Positions 9,147-22,075 of a stretch of 22,075 bases of DNA are shown here, piece after piece (position 1 is the first letter of the stretch; each line of letters opens with the position of its first letter). Where the stretch lies: NCBI GenBank assembly GCA_002633005.1, contig NMRA01000006.1, positions 2,045,754 to 2,067,828 of the forward strand, written 5' to 3'. A program made the translations under genes and the position numbers. The notes under the pieces are model-generated. The model was not told where the DNA came from, did not search any database, and was given only the letters and a program-made list of their open reading frames with translations. The DNA comes from Phoronis australis. Taxonomy: Eukaryota; Phoronida; Phoronidae.

Positions 9147-9183
9147 TTTATACATGTCAATCAAACTAATTATTCCGGCCAAT
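9147..9183 (-). promoter_or_regulatory. TATA and CCAAT boxes of the lectin/TLDc gene
   Basis: On the minus strand TATAAA lies at 9152-9147 and an inverted CCAAT (ATTGG) at 9183-9179. With normal spacing, transcription would start near 9118, giving a 5' UTR of about 130 nt before the ATG at 8989 and placing the ATG at 9112 only a few bases from the cap. A TATA-driven compact gene fits inducible expression, but that is inference. Confidence 0.45.
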
Positions 9184-9189
9184 CACAGC

Positions 9190-10200
9190 GCAGGACAGAT
9201 ATACATCACAGTACTAGGGCGTCAACATTCTTCCTCAAACACTGCTTGCGATCGAAGAAACAAAGACGGGGCTCTTGCCCTGCTGACAATAATACGATAA
9301 GGAGAACGAACGAGGACCATCACCTGTAACTTATTGAAGTTTGCAGCAGACTTCAGGATCAACTGAACACATGCCTGAATATAAAACACACAATCAACGT
9401 AAAAGATGTTCACTTTCTTAATGTTTCATAATTGATATATTTTTGGTATTTTGTGCATCACAATCTAATGCGGCAATTAACCCGCCTTCCGTGAAAACAA
9501 CTTTTGATTTAGACCACATACTGTATGAAATCGAAGTAAAATTCTTTAGGCAAATTGCAGAGGATTTCAGGGATTTGAAAGAACTGGTAGTTCGTTATTG
9601 CTTGAGACATGAGTCTCTATAAGCTGGCTTGACACTGCGTGTCATGTTATTCGCCGAGCACATGGTCTCATTAAATAAAGAATTGTAAGTCCTTTGGAAA
9701 CCTCGAAATCATTGCTCATATGAGTGAGTAACAAGTTGAGATCAAGTTTACAGTGGTAGCTGGTCTAAATTAAAGCTTGCTCTTTCGACAAAGTGAGAGT
9801 TCATAACGGGTTTGAACATGTGAAACTTATCGGAATATATCAGCGGTTTTGACGTACCGAAAGATGCACTTGTCAACAACGAAAAACACTTTCTAAGCCA
9901 GCACTCGACATTCAGCCGGCAATAAAGAAATTCAAAATGCAGTTAACTTGCGCGTAGGTAGTTAATCCTAGCATCCGTTTAAAAATGTTTTCGTATAATT
10001 ACTGTCAAAACTATTCACTCTTTATGATCGAGATATGTCGTGAGGAAAAAAATAGTCCCAAGAAACTAGTGTCTGAGACAATATAGTGGTTGGCGAAGTA
10101 AAGGTGATTTATTAAGACAAAATAATGCTAAAAAGTATCGAATTGTTGTTTTTTTACATGCCATATGATGGTCACATCACGGGACCTGTAAACAAATGAA
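9190..10200. other. Intergenic stretch, no gene recognised
   Basis: No domain-bearing frame or RNA gene is seen. A plus-strand AATAAA near 9675 has no associated gene. The stretch 9735-9785 weakly resembles 5587-5640. Confidence 0.35.
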
Positions 10201-10201
10201 G

Positions 10202-10230
10202 CACACAGTCACACACACACGCACACACAT
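10202..10230. repeat. Short interrupted CA microsatellite
   Basis: An interrupted (CA)n tract with T and G substitutions. Confidence 0.85.
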
Positions 10231-11365
10231 AATGTTAGCCAACACAAGGAGTGTAAGAAGAATAATTATTAACTTATAATTATAACAGACCAAACGTGCA
10301 ATTTCTTACATTTCAATTACATACATATTATAGCAGATGAAATATAATAACAATTGTCTTTGGAAGGATGAACAATAAAAAGGGACACACGATTGGACAG
10401 AGACTTAGAATGGGAGGAGATTGAGGTATTGTGTAGAGCTACTTACAGTATGCTGCCACCCGGATACCAAACCCCAACTCCATGTGGCACGTTTATAGGG
10501 GCGGTATGTTTACCCAAATACTGGAAAAGCTGCCACTTGTTCGCTCACTAGGGTCATAGGTAAGGCTTAAAAGATAACACTGAGGTATATACGAGTAAAT
10601 AGAGCGAAAGTAGGTAGTAATAATGAGACAAGGAAAATGGCAGAGAATAAAGCTGGGGTAGAAAGTGATGAGAGACAGTGTGATAAAATGATACTCACGA
10701 TGTGGATAGATATACATCAGCGGTGGAGGCAACACCGGCACCGTGGATGATGTGTGCGGTAGTTGAGTGAGGGAGTTGTAGGCGGTATTGGTCTGATATA
10801 ACGTGCCCGAATTTCAGTTGAGATCCAGTTTTAAATAACTGGTTCTCAAAATGCGCCCACGTAATATCAGATTATTGCCGGTGTAGGCAACACTGACTGA
10901 CATCTGGAGAAAGGAGGGGAGAAAGGGTAAGGAACATCTGATGAGAGGTAGTGACAATCTGGTGGGTGATTATTACGAAGGACCAAAGCAGTCAATATTG
11001 ACGCCAGTGGAGCTGCAGACGCGGAAATGATGAGTTGATGGTGAAGAATTGTTTTACGGTGAGGGGAAAAAGGACATGTGCCATGAAGATTTTGATTGCA
11101 ATCCGCAGGACTTCCAGATGCTCGCGTTCGATGACAGTGTCCCGACCTGACTCTAAACGAGACATTAGATATAATAAAAAGACTGATGAAGGTTAATTTT
11201 TCAGATCTTTGACTTCTCCGTGTGTTTACATGTTTTCTCTAAGTTGTAATAATACAACAGACAAAAAACAAATATGTTCGACCGGAGGGCGGAGCTTAGC
11301 GATCATGGTCCAGATAGTACGAGGACAATCAGCTGTGGTGCCGTACACTTATATTATCTAGTGTG
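10231..11365. other. Intergenic, purine-rich stretch
   Basis: No gene is recognised. Related phrases 'ggtggaggcaacaccggc' (about 10722) and 'ccggtgtaggcaacactg' (about 10878) suggest an old local duplication about 155 bp apart. GA-rich tracts dominate 10900-11080. Confidence 0.3.
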
Positions 11366-11450
11366 TTTATTTATTTATTTTATTTATTTATTGTAATATT
11401 GACAATGAGAGTATCCCCATCAGTTTTCACTTCTTTCCTTGGGACCCTCA
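11366..11450 (-). mobile_element. Minus-strand LINE-like 3' terminus with an AAATA-type tail
   Basis: On the minus strand GATACTCTCATTGTCAAT leads into ATTACAATAAATAAATAAA and repeated AAATA units ending at about 11366. This is the appearance of a non-LTR retrotransposon 3' end. A decayed reverse transcriptase in the same orientation lies about 1.1 kb upstream (12500-12800), so the two may be ends of one copy, but the sequence between shows no recognisable RT thumb or ORF. Confidence 0.35.
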
Positions 11451-11454
11451 CTAA

Positions 11455-11733
11455 AACATACAAAGACAAAAAGACAAGCAAAGAGAATTACAAAATGCCG
11501 AAAGATAAGATTTAAATGATCCTGACGAAAATGAAACTAACATGGAAAGACTGATGAAACAAAATAAATAATAAAAAACAATAAATAGAAGATACTAAAA
11601 GTGAGATAAAATGATTAAATAAAAATAAACAATAATAAATATAAATAGTAATTAATAAAAGTAAGACATAATATATATATTATATATGTATATATACATA
11701 TACATACATACAAACACATACATATTCACACAT

Positions 11734-11735
<2 letters not shown>
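11455..11735. repeat. A-rich low-complexity and TA microsatellite tract
   Basis: AAATAA-type low complexity (about 11555-11670) grades into (TA)n/(TATG)n at about 11670-11720 and TACA repeats, immediately before the CA repeat. Confidence 0.7.

Positions 11736-11814
<79 letters not shown>
11735..11814. repeat. (CA)n microsatellite ending at an assembly N
   Basis: About 40 perfect CA units are followed by N at 11815. The true repeat length is uncertain, because assemblies commonly collapse or join at such tracts. Confidence 0.95.
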
Positions 11815-11819
11815 NCTTT

Positions 11820-12490
11820 TAAAGCTTATTAAGGATGACTCAGATTTGTCATCGGAAGGGAGAGTGTTTCATAAATAAGGCCCGCTTCCGGTGTTCCTTC
11901 AAACATAATGCCCATCAATCGAACCACTGCAGAGAGCGGGGAAGCATATACATAGTAAATTACTACCAAATCAATATTTTGAAGGACGAGGAGAAGGAAA
12001 TTGACGAACAGATGAATATGTCTCGTCAAGTTCTTGAACGATTTCAGTCCACCATGCTTGCTTATTTTTTAGATTCGACGCCTCAAGTTTTGCCTCATTA
12101 TTTCAAACAGGAACGGACCCGCCATTGGGATTTACAACGCTAAAAATAGAACAAATATTTTCAATTTGGTCATTTTACTACGACTGGGCGACGCGCTTGA
12201 AATTTCAAATTGCTGATAGTGATAGGATGCAAGAATACGACAAGATTGCGCAGAAACAGCAGAGGCAGAAAACAAAAGTATAGTCTGAAAGGTGTTGTCA
12301 AATGCATGCATAAAATATGTTCACCTTTCCTCTTTGTCTCAAATCACACCCAGCACGAGATCGAGTGGTGATGACGTGTTTTCAACTGAGCTCGGCGAGC
12401 AGGACGACAATTTGTCATGAGAAGAATGTCACTTTAAAACGTGCATTTCAGAATCACCATGGAAATTTGATTTTTATTGTATGTTTCGTT
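11820..12490. other. Stretch without a recognised gene
   Basis: Overlapping short frames exist on both strands (11835-12143 plus, 11829-12029 minus), with no domain or splice context. Nothing else is identified. Confidence 0.3.
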
Positions 12491-12499
12491 AACCCCGCT

Positions 12500-12800
12500 G
12501 ATATAGGAACCAACATGTTGTTGTGCATATAATTTAGGGCATAATTATAGACAGAGCACAAGTGGGAAAAATGATAAAAAATGTCATTTACTCTACTATT
12601 AATATTTATTAAATAGTAGAGGGCTAAGAACCGAACCTTGCAGAACACCCCTGGCAGCTTGCCTCTATTCACTTCGGGCATCATCTATTTTTACACGTTG
12701 TCTTTCACACAGATATGATTTCATCAAGATACAGCCAGAAATTTTGTTGGCAAAACGCATTTTTTCATGAATTACATCGCAAAGACATTCTTTGGCAAGG
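12500..12800 (-). mobile_element. Decayed reverse transcriptase of a non-LTR retrotransposon
   Basis: The minus strand carries, in order, text of the RT palm. One frame reads KSYLCERQRVKIDDARSE (about 12718-12667), the region before motif B in LINE RTs. It is followed in that frame by a stop and then GVLQGSVLSPLLFN (about 12650-12609), the classic motif. A shifted frame continues with VNDIFYHF and VYNYA, where the catalytic Y-A-D-D should follow but both Asp are gone. Frame shifts, in-frame stops and the lost catalytic residues show an inactive relic. The wording fits the jockey/CR1/Rex-like superfamily of LINEs; the exact clade is not determined. The rest of the ORF is not recognisable. Confidence 0.75.
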
Positions 12801-13110
12801 AATTTTGGTTTTAAAATTCAACCTTTCTTAGGCCGCACTGGTTGTGAAAATGTCACTCATCTAATCAGTAGGCCTATATCGCCGTACTTCCCTTCTTGGT
12901 CTAGGACTCGATAATATTTATTGGGTCTATAGTCTCGGTGCACCCCCAGGGGGTGACAGGGTGAAAGCGTAAGGGGGTTGCGGGCCATAACAACGTCTGC
13001 AACATGTCTCTTCGCTGATTACACGATTCTTAACACACCATAACTATAACTGAACTTTCAGAGCCAACGTGATGGAAAACAAAGACAGTAAATGCTGTCA
13101 GCCAAAACTG
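12801..13110. other. Short intergenic stretch
   Basis: No gene is recognised. CACCCCCAGGGGGTG near 12940 is a perfect short palindrome followed by a G-rich tract. Confidence 0.35.
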
Positions 13111-13116
13111 TTTATT
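13111..13116 (-). terminator. Distal poly(A) signal candidate for ALKBH5
   Basis: AATAAA on the minus strand is followed by a GCTGACAGCA-type cleavage region and a T/GT-rich element (TGTCTTTGTTTTCC), which is a good match to a full polyadenylation site. Use by ALKBH5 would give a 3' UTR of about 4.1 kb that includes the tandem array. The proximal signal at 16630 is the alternative. Confidence 0.3.
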
Positions 13117-13784
13117 CAACTCATCAGAACAGTCAATATCATACAAACATTTTACATTCAAAGTAAATAAGATATAGTTCAACAAACAATAAATGCTCTA
13201 AACCAAAAAAATGTTCAAAGGTGTACATAATCCTTTGTTTTCATATGCTTTAATACTGACTTTAAGAGATCCTCCACACTGACTAGATGTAAAGTCACAA
13301 GATGTTAACAATAGTGAATTGTATTCTCCATATTGAATACAACTTGAAATGTGACCTTTAGAACGCTTTCATTTTCATATATCAAATGCTTCTTATCCCA
13401 TGGGCTGTATAGGGGGGCTGTATCCAATTTAGGATTTTATGACATGCCATACAGTTCACTGCCAGTGGACACAGGTGGTGTCAATTACAAGACAGTATTA
13501 TCACTATCTACTAAATGTGAAGAACTTTTTTCTGCCAATTTCGAACTTTAACAAATTAAACGCAAGGAGACAAGCGAATACCGACTAACATATGCTGTGC
13601 ATGTACAACCTGCAATTTAATATCACCTACATCAAACCAATGTGTTAATTAAAAGCTATAAAACACCCTGAGATAGTGGTCAACAATATCGCTATACAGA
13701 CATCACACACTTCAAGCATATTAAACAAGAGCCACGCGGAGCGTTGAAATGCGCCCACGACAGCACAGCAAACCGTGTACTTCT

Positions 13785-15345
13785 ATGGGTGTTCTAAGTA
13801 TCATAAAAATGGCCATTGGATGGCACAGAAAGGGTCAAACGGATCAGAATTGAGAAGGTGGCATCTTCTCTGTAATACACAACTTTTTGCCAATTTTATG
13901 AAAATAAGCCACCGAACTGCTAAGGTACAGAGGCACGGCTATGGTTCGATTGGTCGGAAATTCATTGTCATCCGTTGCCATCTATACAGAAGTTCACCAG
14001 CCAAATTTCGCAAAGAACCTTCAAAGGGTTAAGGAGATCCAGCCGTAGATGCAAATAAGCAAAAATGTCCCTAAGGAGGTCAAAACATTCAAAAAAAAAC
14101 ATCAGCCAGGATTTTAGCATAAGAAACGCAACTGTTAATTTTCACAATTGCCTTTGACTAGCTTGACAAACAGAGACAGATTTCAAAAACATAGGTGAAA
14201 ATTTTCAATTGGCCCACCAAGTGGCGCAGAAAAAATCAGATCGGTCAGAAAAAGGGAAGGTCTTGTTGTCTCCTTAATAGATACCCATTTGTGTTGAATT
14301 TCGTGAAAATACATTCATGAACTCCAAAGAAACAGGGGTAAAGTAAGAAACATTTTGCCACTAGAGGGCACAGCTACAGTGGCATTTGAATTGATTCAAC
14401 ATTTGTTACCGTATGTCGTCGGCTCCATAGGAACACATCTTTCAAATTTCACAAAGCTCCTTCAAAGGGTTTGATTCAGCCTCAGACACAAAAAACAAAA
14501 TAACCACTAAGGGGCGACAAAGTAGTTCACCCACAAGTCCTTCTCATCAGGAACACATCTGTTAACTATCATAATGATCCTTTAAGTGGTGTTGCAGGTA
14601 GGGAGGTGAACTCCAGAAAACGGATGCAAAAATAACAAAATTGCCGCCAGATGGTGCAGAAAACATCAAATCTGCCCGAAAATGGCATGGCTTTGTCGTC
14701 TCCTTAATAGAAATCTACATGCTGAATTTCATGAAAATACATTACTGAAATCCAAAAATACAGAGACAACTATAAAAAACCTTTTTGCTTCTAGAGGACA
14801 CAGTGGTACCTGGAGCAGTTCGACACTCATTACCGTTTGTCGATAAGTCCATAGAAATACATCTTTCAAATCTCCTTCAAGCAGTTAAGGAGAATTGGCC
14901 ACAAACATCGCCACTAGCGGCGAGACTATAGTCAGACCTGTCTGAAAGTCAATGTCAGTAGTGGCCATCTTGTCAGCAACACAGATGTAAATTTTTATGA
15001 TCCTTTGAGCTGTATGATATACAGAGGGGCAGACGCCAGAAAACAGACGCAAAAAGAACAAAAAGTGTCCACAAAATGGCGTAAAATTCGTTGAATCCGT
15101 CCGTTAATGGAATGGCATCATTGTCTCCATATTAAAACCTATATGCCGAACTTCATGAAAATCCGTCAAGGAACTCCAAAGATACACAGGCAAACATAAA
15201 AAGTAAAATTGCCACAAGGAGGCACGGTAGTATTCAAGTTGGTCCGAAACTTGTAGTCATTTGTTGTCAGCCACATAGGAACACACATAAAAATAAAATG
15301 CTGCAAGGACTTTAGGAGATACAGCTAATGACGCCAGACACCCAA
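13785..15345. repeat. Higher-order tandem array: about 142-bp monomers in an A-B-C order, period about 427 bp
   Basis: Eleven diverged monomers are visible. Most begin with a CCACNAGRGGGC-like box: 13813, (about 13920, eroded), 14068, 14214, 14358, 14504, 14644, 14788, 14911, 15069 and 15212. Every third monomer is most alike. Type A (13813, 14214, 14644, 15069) carries 'tgtctccttaatag' and 'gaatttcatgaaaat'. Type B carries 'gtccgaaa' or similar, 'ccataggaacacat' and 'ccttcaaagggtt'. Type C (14068, 14504, 14911) carries 'atgatccttt' and 'cgccagaaaac'. All share an 'aacacatctg..aatttcat' core. The period is not a multiple of three and there is no long frame, so it is not coding. It lies downstream of, or within a long 3' UTR of, ALKBH5. 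Confidence 0.8.
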
Positions 15346-15356
15346 ACAGTGATGAT

Positions 15357-15418
15357 AGCAATATGCACCCACATATAAATATGTGGGCGCACAAAAAATC
15401 TCACAAAGTCATATTGCT
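15357..15418. repeat. Nested inverted repeat, possible small hairpin element
   Basis: The outer arms AGCAATATG (15357-15365) and CATATTGCT (15410-15418) are perfect. Inside them CCCACATA-TAAA-TATGTGGG (about 15368-15387) forms a perfect 8-bp stem with a 4-base loop. The sequence 15372-15400 recurs at 657-684. It sits exactly at the end of the tandem array. A short palindromic transposable element is likely. Confidence 0.4.
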
Positions 15419-16629
15419 TCTCAAGAATTGCGTAGTACTAAATTTTCCGCATAGGTCTCGGGAAGCAACACTAATTGCGAGGCAACAAAATGGAAAAATA
15501 TACAGCTGCCTCGACCAGTTGTTTCTCAATTCTAAGACCACATGTAGGTGGCACAAGTTGGAGTACACCCACACTGTGAATTACCAGGATGTACTTACAA
15601 CATATTTACAAGCTATATACAAGTAGGAACAAAATCTTTGACGATTCTATGAGACAAAATATGGTTCCCATCTGACAGTGAAAAATCATTTGTACAAAGA
15701 ATTATCATAGCAAAGTAATTTTCTTAATTGTACAGCACCTAAAACAGAATGTGTATTGTCCTTGGCATAAACAGAACACACGTGATAAACAAAAACAGGG
15801 ACAAATCAAACACGTGATTAATTGAAACACAAGTGAAAATCAAAATAACAATGAACTATTAAGCTATACATCCTAACAGCAAAAACATAGTACCCTCAGA
15901 AAGTGAAAATCAAAATATTACCTTAACCTTATCATACTTAAGAGCAAATGAAAATGATTCCTTCAAAACAAACTGATACGGGGATTTTATACAGCATTTG
16001 TAAGTGTATTGCGTACAAAGAACCTACAACTTTCACCACCAATTCAAATAGCCACTTACAGGGGTCCTGGATTTTCAGAGCTGCTTTCCTCCAGAGAATA
16101 AAAGCATCAAACAGGCGCTCAAAATATGGGACCCCAATAAAAGACTAGTGCCAATTCAGGGATGCTAAAACAACAAAACATACACAATTTTGTTTTAACT
16201 GAGAGCACATTTACAATATTTATAATTTCAAAGTTACATTTCATCAAAGTTTAGTTGGCTAAAAATCAAATTAGACCTCTCACTTTCATAAAATCAATCT
16301 TATAATACAGGGTTCTAATTTCGTTTCTAACAATTTACTGGGGTTAAAACTGCAGATTCGAAAACAACACCAACTCAATGACGCTTGTTTGGCAACTATT
16401 CAAGATCGGATAAGCATGGCAATGTTTTTAAACACCAAAGTGTTTCCGACAAGAATTCAACATCGACAGCTAAACAGGGTTGAAATGCAACTTTGATAAC
16501 TTTTGTGCATTAAAAAAATGACATCAGAAGCAAATTACTTCACCTGCACAGATGGCTGTATCAGACACGGTGCTAATCACAGGGCTTGGAATGACTAATG
16601 GCAAAATAAGAAGAAAATTCTTCAGATAA
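15419..16629. other. Non-coding stretch downstream of ALKBH5
   Basis: AT-rich, with no recognised gene, RNA or repeat. It is possible 3' UTR of ALKBH5 if the distal poly(A) signal is used. Confidence 0.35.
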
Positions 16630-16635
16630 TTTATT
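16630..16635 (-). terminator. Proximal poly(A) signal candidate for ALKBH5
   Basis: AATAAA on the minus strand lies about 585 nt below the stop codon at 17219, followed by T-rich sequence (ATTTTCTTCTTATTTT). Confidence 0.4.
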
Positions 16636-17218
16636 ACTCCATAAATAACTGGCTTATGAGATAGAAATAAGTTTGCATAGCAAAATTTAACTGAAATAAA
16701 CGTTTTTGCATGAATAAAGTCAAAATAAGATAAAAAGGAGACAAAAAGAGGAAACTAGAAATCAAATACAAGGAAATCCAAACCAAAAAATAGGAAATCC
16801 TCTTAAAAGAGGAAAATTCCAAGCCCTGCAATCAGAGGCAAAACAAAGGAAACGACAAGATACGACAAGTAACCGGGTTCAAGTTGTAGCCTTTGTAGCA
16901 ACTCTGAATGAATACATGGTCGCTGATTATCGCTTTTCAATTAAAAATGACCTACTATCTAGATTCTCGCCTGACGTTAACATCCACAATAACTGCGCAC
17001 AAAAAAGTTGTACTGGTGCATATTCAGAGATGTGAGCGTTCAGTCTGTTGGCTGGTGAAGAAATGAAGAGCACACAAGAGGACATATGCGATTCCCCATA
17101 GGTATTCCTGTTTTACATAAATCCAACGTATCCACCAAGAACATGGAAAAGTCAACTTAAAACAAGAACTGGCAATGTTGTAAACACTCGCTAAAAGAGT
17201 CCACAACTAAGGAAGACG

Positions 17219-21033
<3,815 letters not shown>

Positions 21034-21106
21034 TAACATTTAGGCTCGCACTCACAGCCACGAACTTGAACACGGGAGTTGGAAGGGGGTCTTCACTGAT
21101 TCGACG

Positions 21107-21160
21107 CAGGGCCGTAGGAAGCGGGGGGGGTCATGCCCCCCAAAAATTTTTCACCCTTTA
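21107..21160. repeat. G/C palindromic MITE-like copy, diverged
   Basis: GGGCCGTAGGAAGC, then a G-run, TCATG, a C-run and AAAAATTTTT follow the same plan as the centre of 2857-2922 (CCATAGGGAGC, G-run, CTATAG, C-run, CTTTTT). The terminal repeats are eroded, so the ends are approximate. It lies about 140 bp upstream of the ALKBH5 start codon. Confidence 0.45.
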
Positions 21161-21544
21161 GGGTTAAGCCATGGCAACCGACATAGGCATCGGGCCGGGG
21201 TGACAGTAGAGAAAAGAAAGACTATGAGTGAATACGGAACACGTCACGAGTCACGTAAGAGAGAAAATTCAACTGAAGAGAACATTTGACAACTCTGTAT
21301 CAGTGCATGGTTTACTTTTTGAGGGCCCTGGCCAGGACATTGTTGTTAAGGTTTCTGTTTTTGCTGCATACATGTAGGTCATCTAAACACACTTGAAAAG
21401 TTTATCATTACAGGCCTATACATGTATTTCGGCGCCGGACGGAAAAATCGAGTCGCCGGGAAAATTCGTAAAGCGAAGCTTTTGCGGAGCATATGTAAAT
21501 TAAAATTCACTGGATTTTTAAAATCAATAAGACAGTTTTGCAAA
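21161..21544. other. Intergenic stretch upstream of ALKBH5
   Basis: No gene is recognised. It contains an AGGCCTATACATGTA phrase near 21412 and leads into the tandem array. Confidence 0.35.
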
Positions 21545-22075
21545 TGCAGATCACTAAATGCTCTATGCCAGACAAATTACACTGATCTGGATTGTGCCCG
21601 GCAGAAACCCCCAAAAATCTCCAAGCAACCACGGTATGAAAAATTGAGCTAGACTAGAGTTTCGAGGCCGTACCGGCCAAAACTGATTTAAAACGAACAA
21701 TAGTACCGCACTGAACACCAAATGACCCATGACAGACAAATTGCACTCTGGAATGGGTCCGGCATAACCAAAAAAGGACCCCCCAAACTGAAAAAGCTAG
21801 CACATAGTACATTCGAGGTACCACAAAAAACAAATTCCATATGATTCAATACATGTCACAGATCACTAAAACCCCTATGACAGACAAATTACGACTCTGG
21901 ATTGTGCCCGGCAGAAACCCCCAAAAATCTCAACCACGGTATGCCATCAAAATTTGATCTAGACTAGATTTTCGAGGTATCGGCCAAAACTGATTTAAAA
22001 CGAACACCCCACTCATTGAATGACCCATGACAGACAAACTGCACTATAGAATGGGTCCAGCAGAAACCAAAAAAG
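21545..22075. repeat. Second tandem array, about 155-bp monomers alternating in a 312-bp dimer, cut by the window edge
   Basis: CAGATCACTA recurs at 21547 and 21859 (312 bp apart). The phrase 'gacagacaaa(t/c)t' recurs at about 21568, 21729, 21880 and 22030, that is every 150-160 bp. Alternate monomers are more alike: one type reads 'ggattgtgcccggcagaaac', the other 'gaatgggtcc(g/a)gca'. Each dimer carries 'ctagactaga-tttcgagg' and 'ggccaaaactgatttaaaac'. There is no coding frame. The array continues beyond 22075, so its size is unknown. Confidence 0.75.

Noticed and set aside
11835-12143. Plus-strand open frame of 102 codons
   Set aside because: Overlaps an equally long frame on the other strand, with no domain, start context or splice support.
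13775-14032. Plus-strand open frame of 85 codons within the tandem array
   Set aside because: The frame is not kept in the other copies of the repeat, so it is chance.
13785-15345. CRISPR-like array
   Set aside because: Repeats are long, diverged and contiguous, with no short identical repeats or unique spacers, and the genome is animal.
15363-15626. Plus-strand open frame of 87 codons
   Set aside because: It begins inside a palindromic repeat and has no recognisable features.

Overview
The window is nuclear DNA from an animal. It is AT-rich, its genes have GT-AG introns, and it holds microsatellites, decayed LINE fragments, MITE-like palindromes and satellite-like tandem arrays. Two single-base Ns point to a draft assembly. 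The m6A demethylase ALKBH5, a secreted lectin/TLDc protein and the recurring AGGCCTA motif fit a marine deuterostome (hemichordate, echinoderm or amphioxus). That placement is inference and the species cannot be named.

Layout. (1) 1-1360: a minus-strand first exon of an unidentified, probably mitochondrial protein, read from a compact promoter at about 1230-1360, with a weaker candidate second exon at 277-419. (2) 1465-7400: mostly gene-poor repeat DNA. It holds paired dispersed repeats (1632/6882), a tandem duplication at 2645-3275 with a MITE inserted in one copy, a (TTA)n tail at about 4312-4400, a broken THAP-like zinc-finger remnant (5320-5466) and a LINE '2A-like' remnant (about 7242). 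(3) 7424-9183: a compact two-exon minus-strand gene with its own TATA/CCAAT promoter and poly(A) signal. It encodes a predicted secreted protein in which half of a C-type lectin domain runs directly into a TLDc domain. (4) 9190-13080: intergenic repeat DNA with CA and TA microsatellites, a minus-strand LINE-like tail and a decayed reverse transcriptase fragment (about 12500-12800). (5) 13080-21030: the ALKBH5 gene on the minus strand, complete in three coding exons (17219-20966), followed downstream by a higher-order tandem array (13785-15345) of about 142-bp monomers in an A-B-C order. (6) 21107-22075: another G/C palindrome and a second tandem array that runs off the right edge.

The genes do not form a pathway. 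ALKBH5 is a conserved nuclear RNA-modification enzyme. The lectin/TLDc gene looks like a lineage-specific secreted protein. The most unusual items are the CTLD-half/TLDc fusion and the three-monomer array whose monomers begin with CTCF-like boxes.
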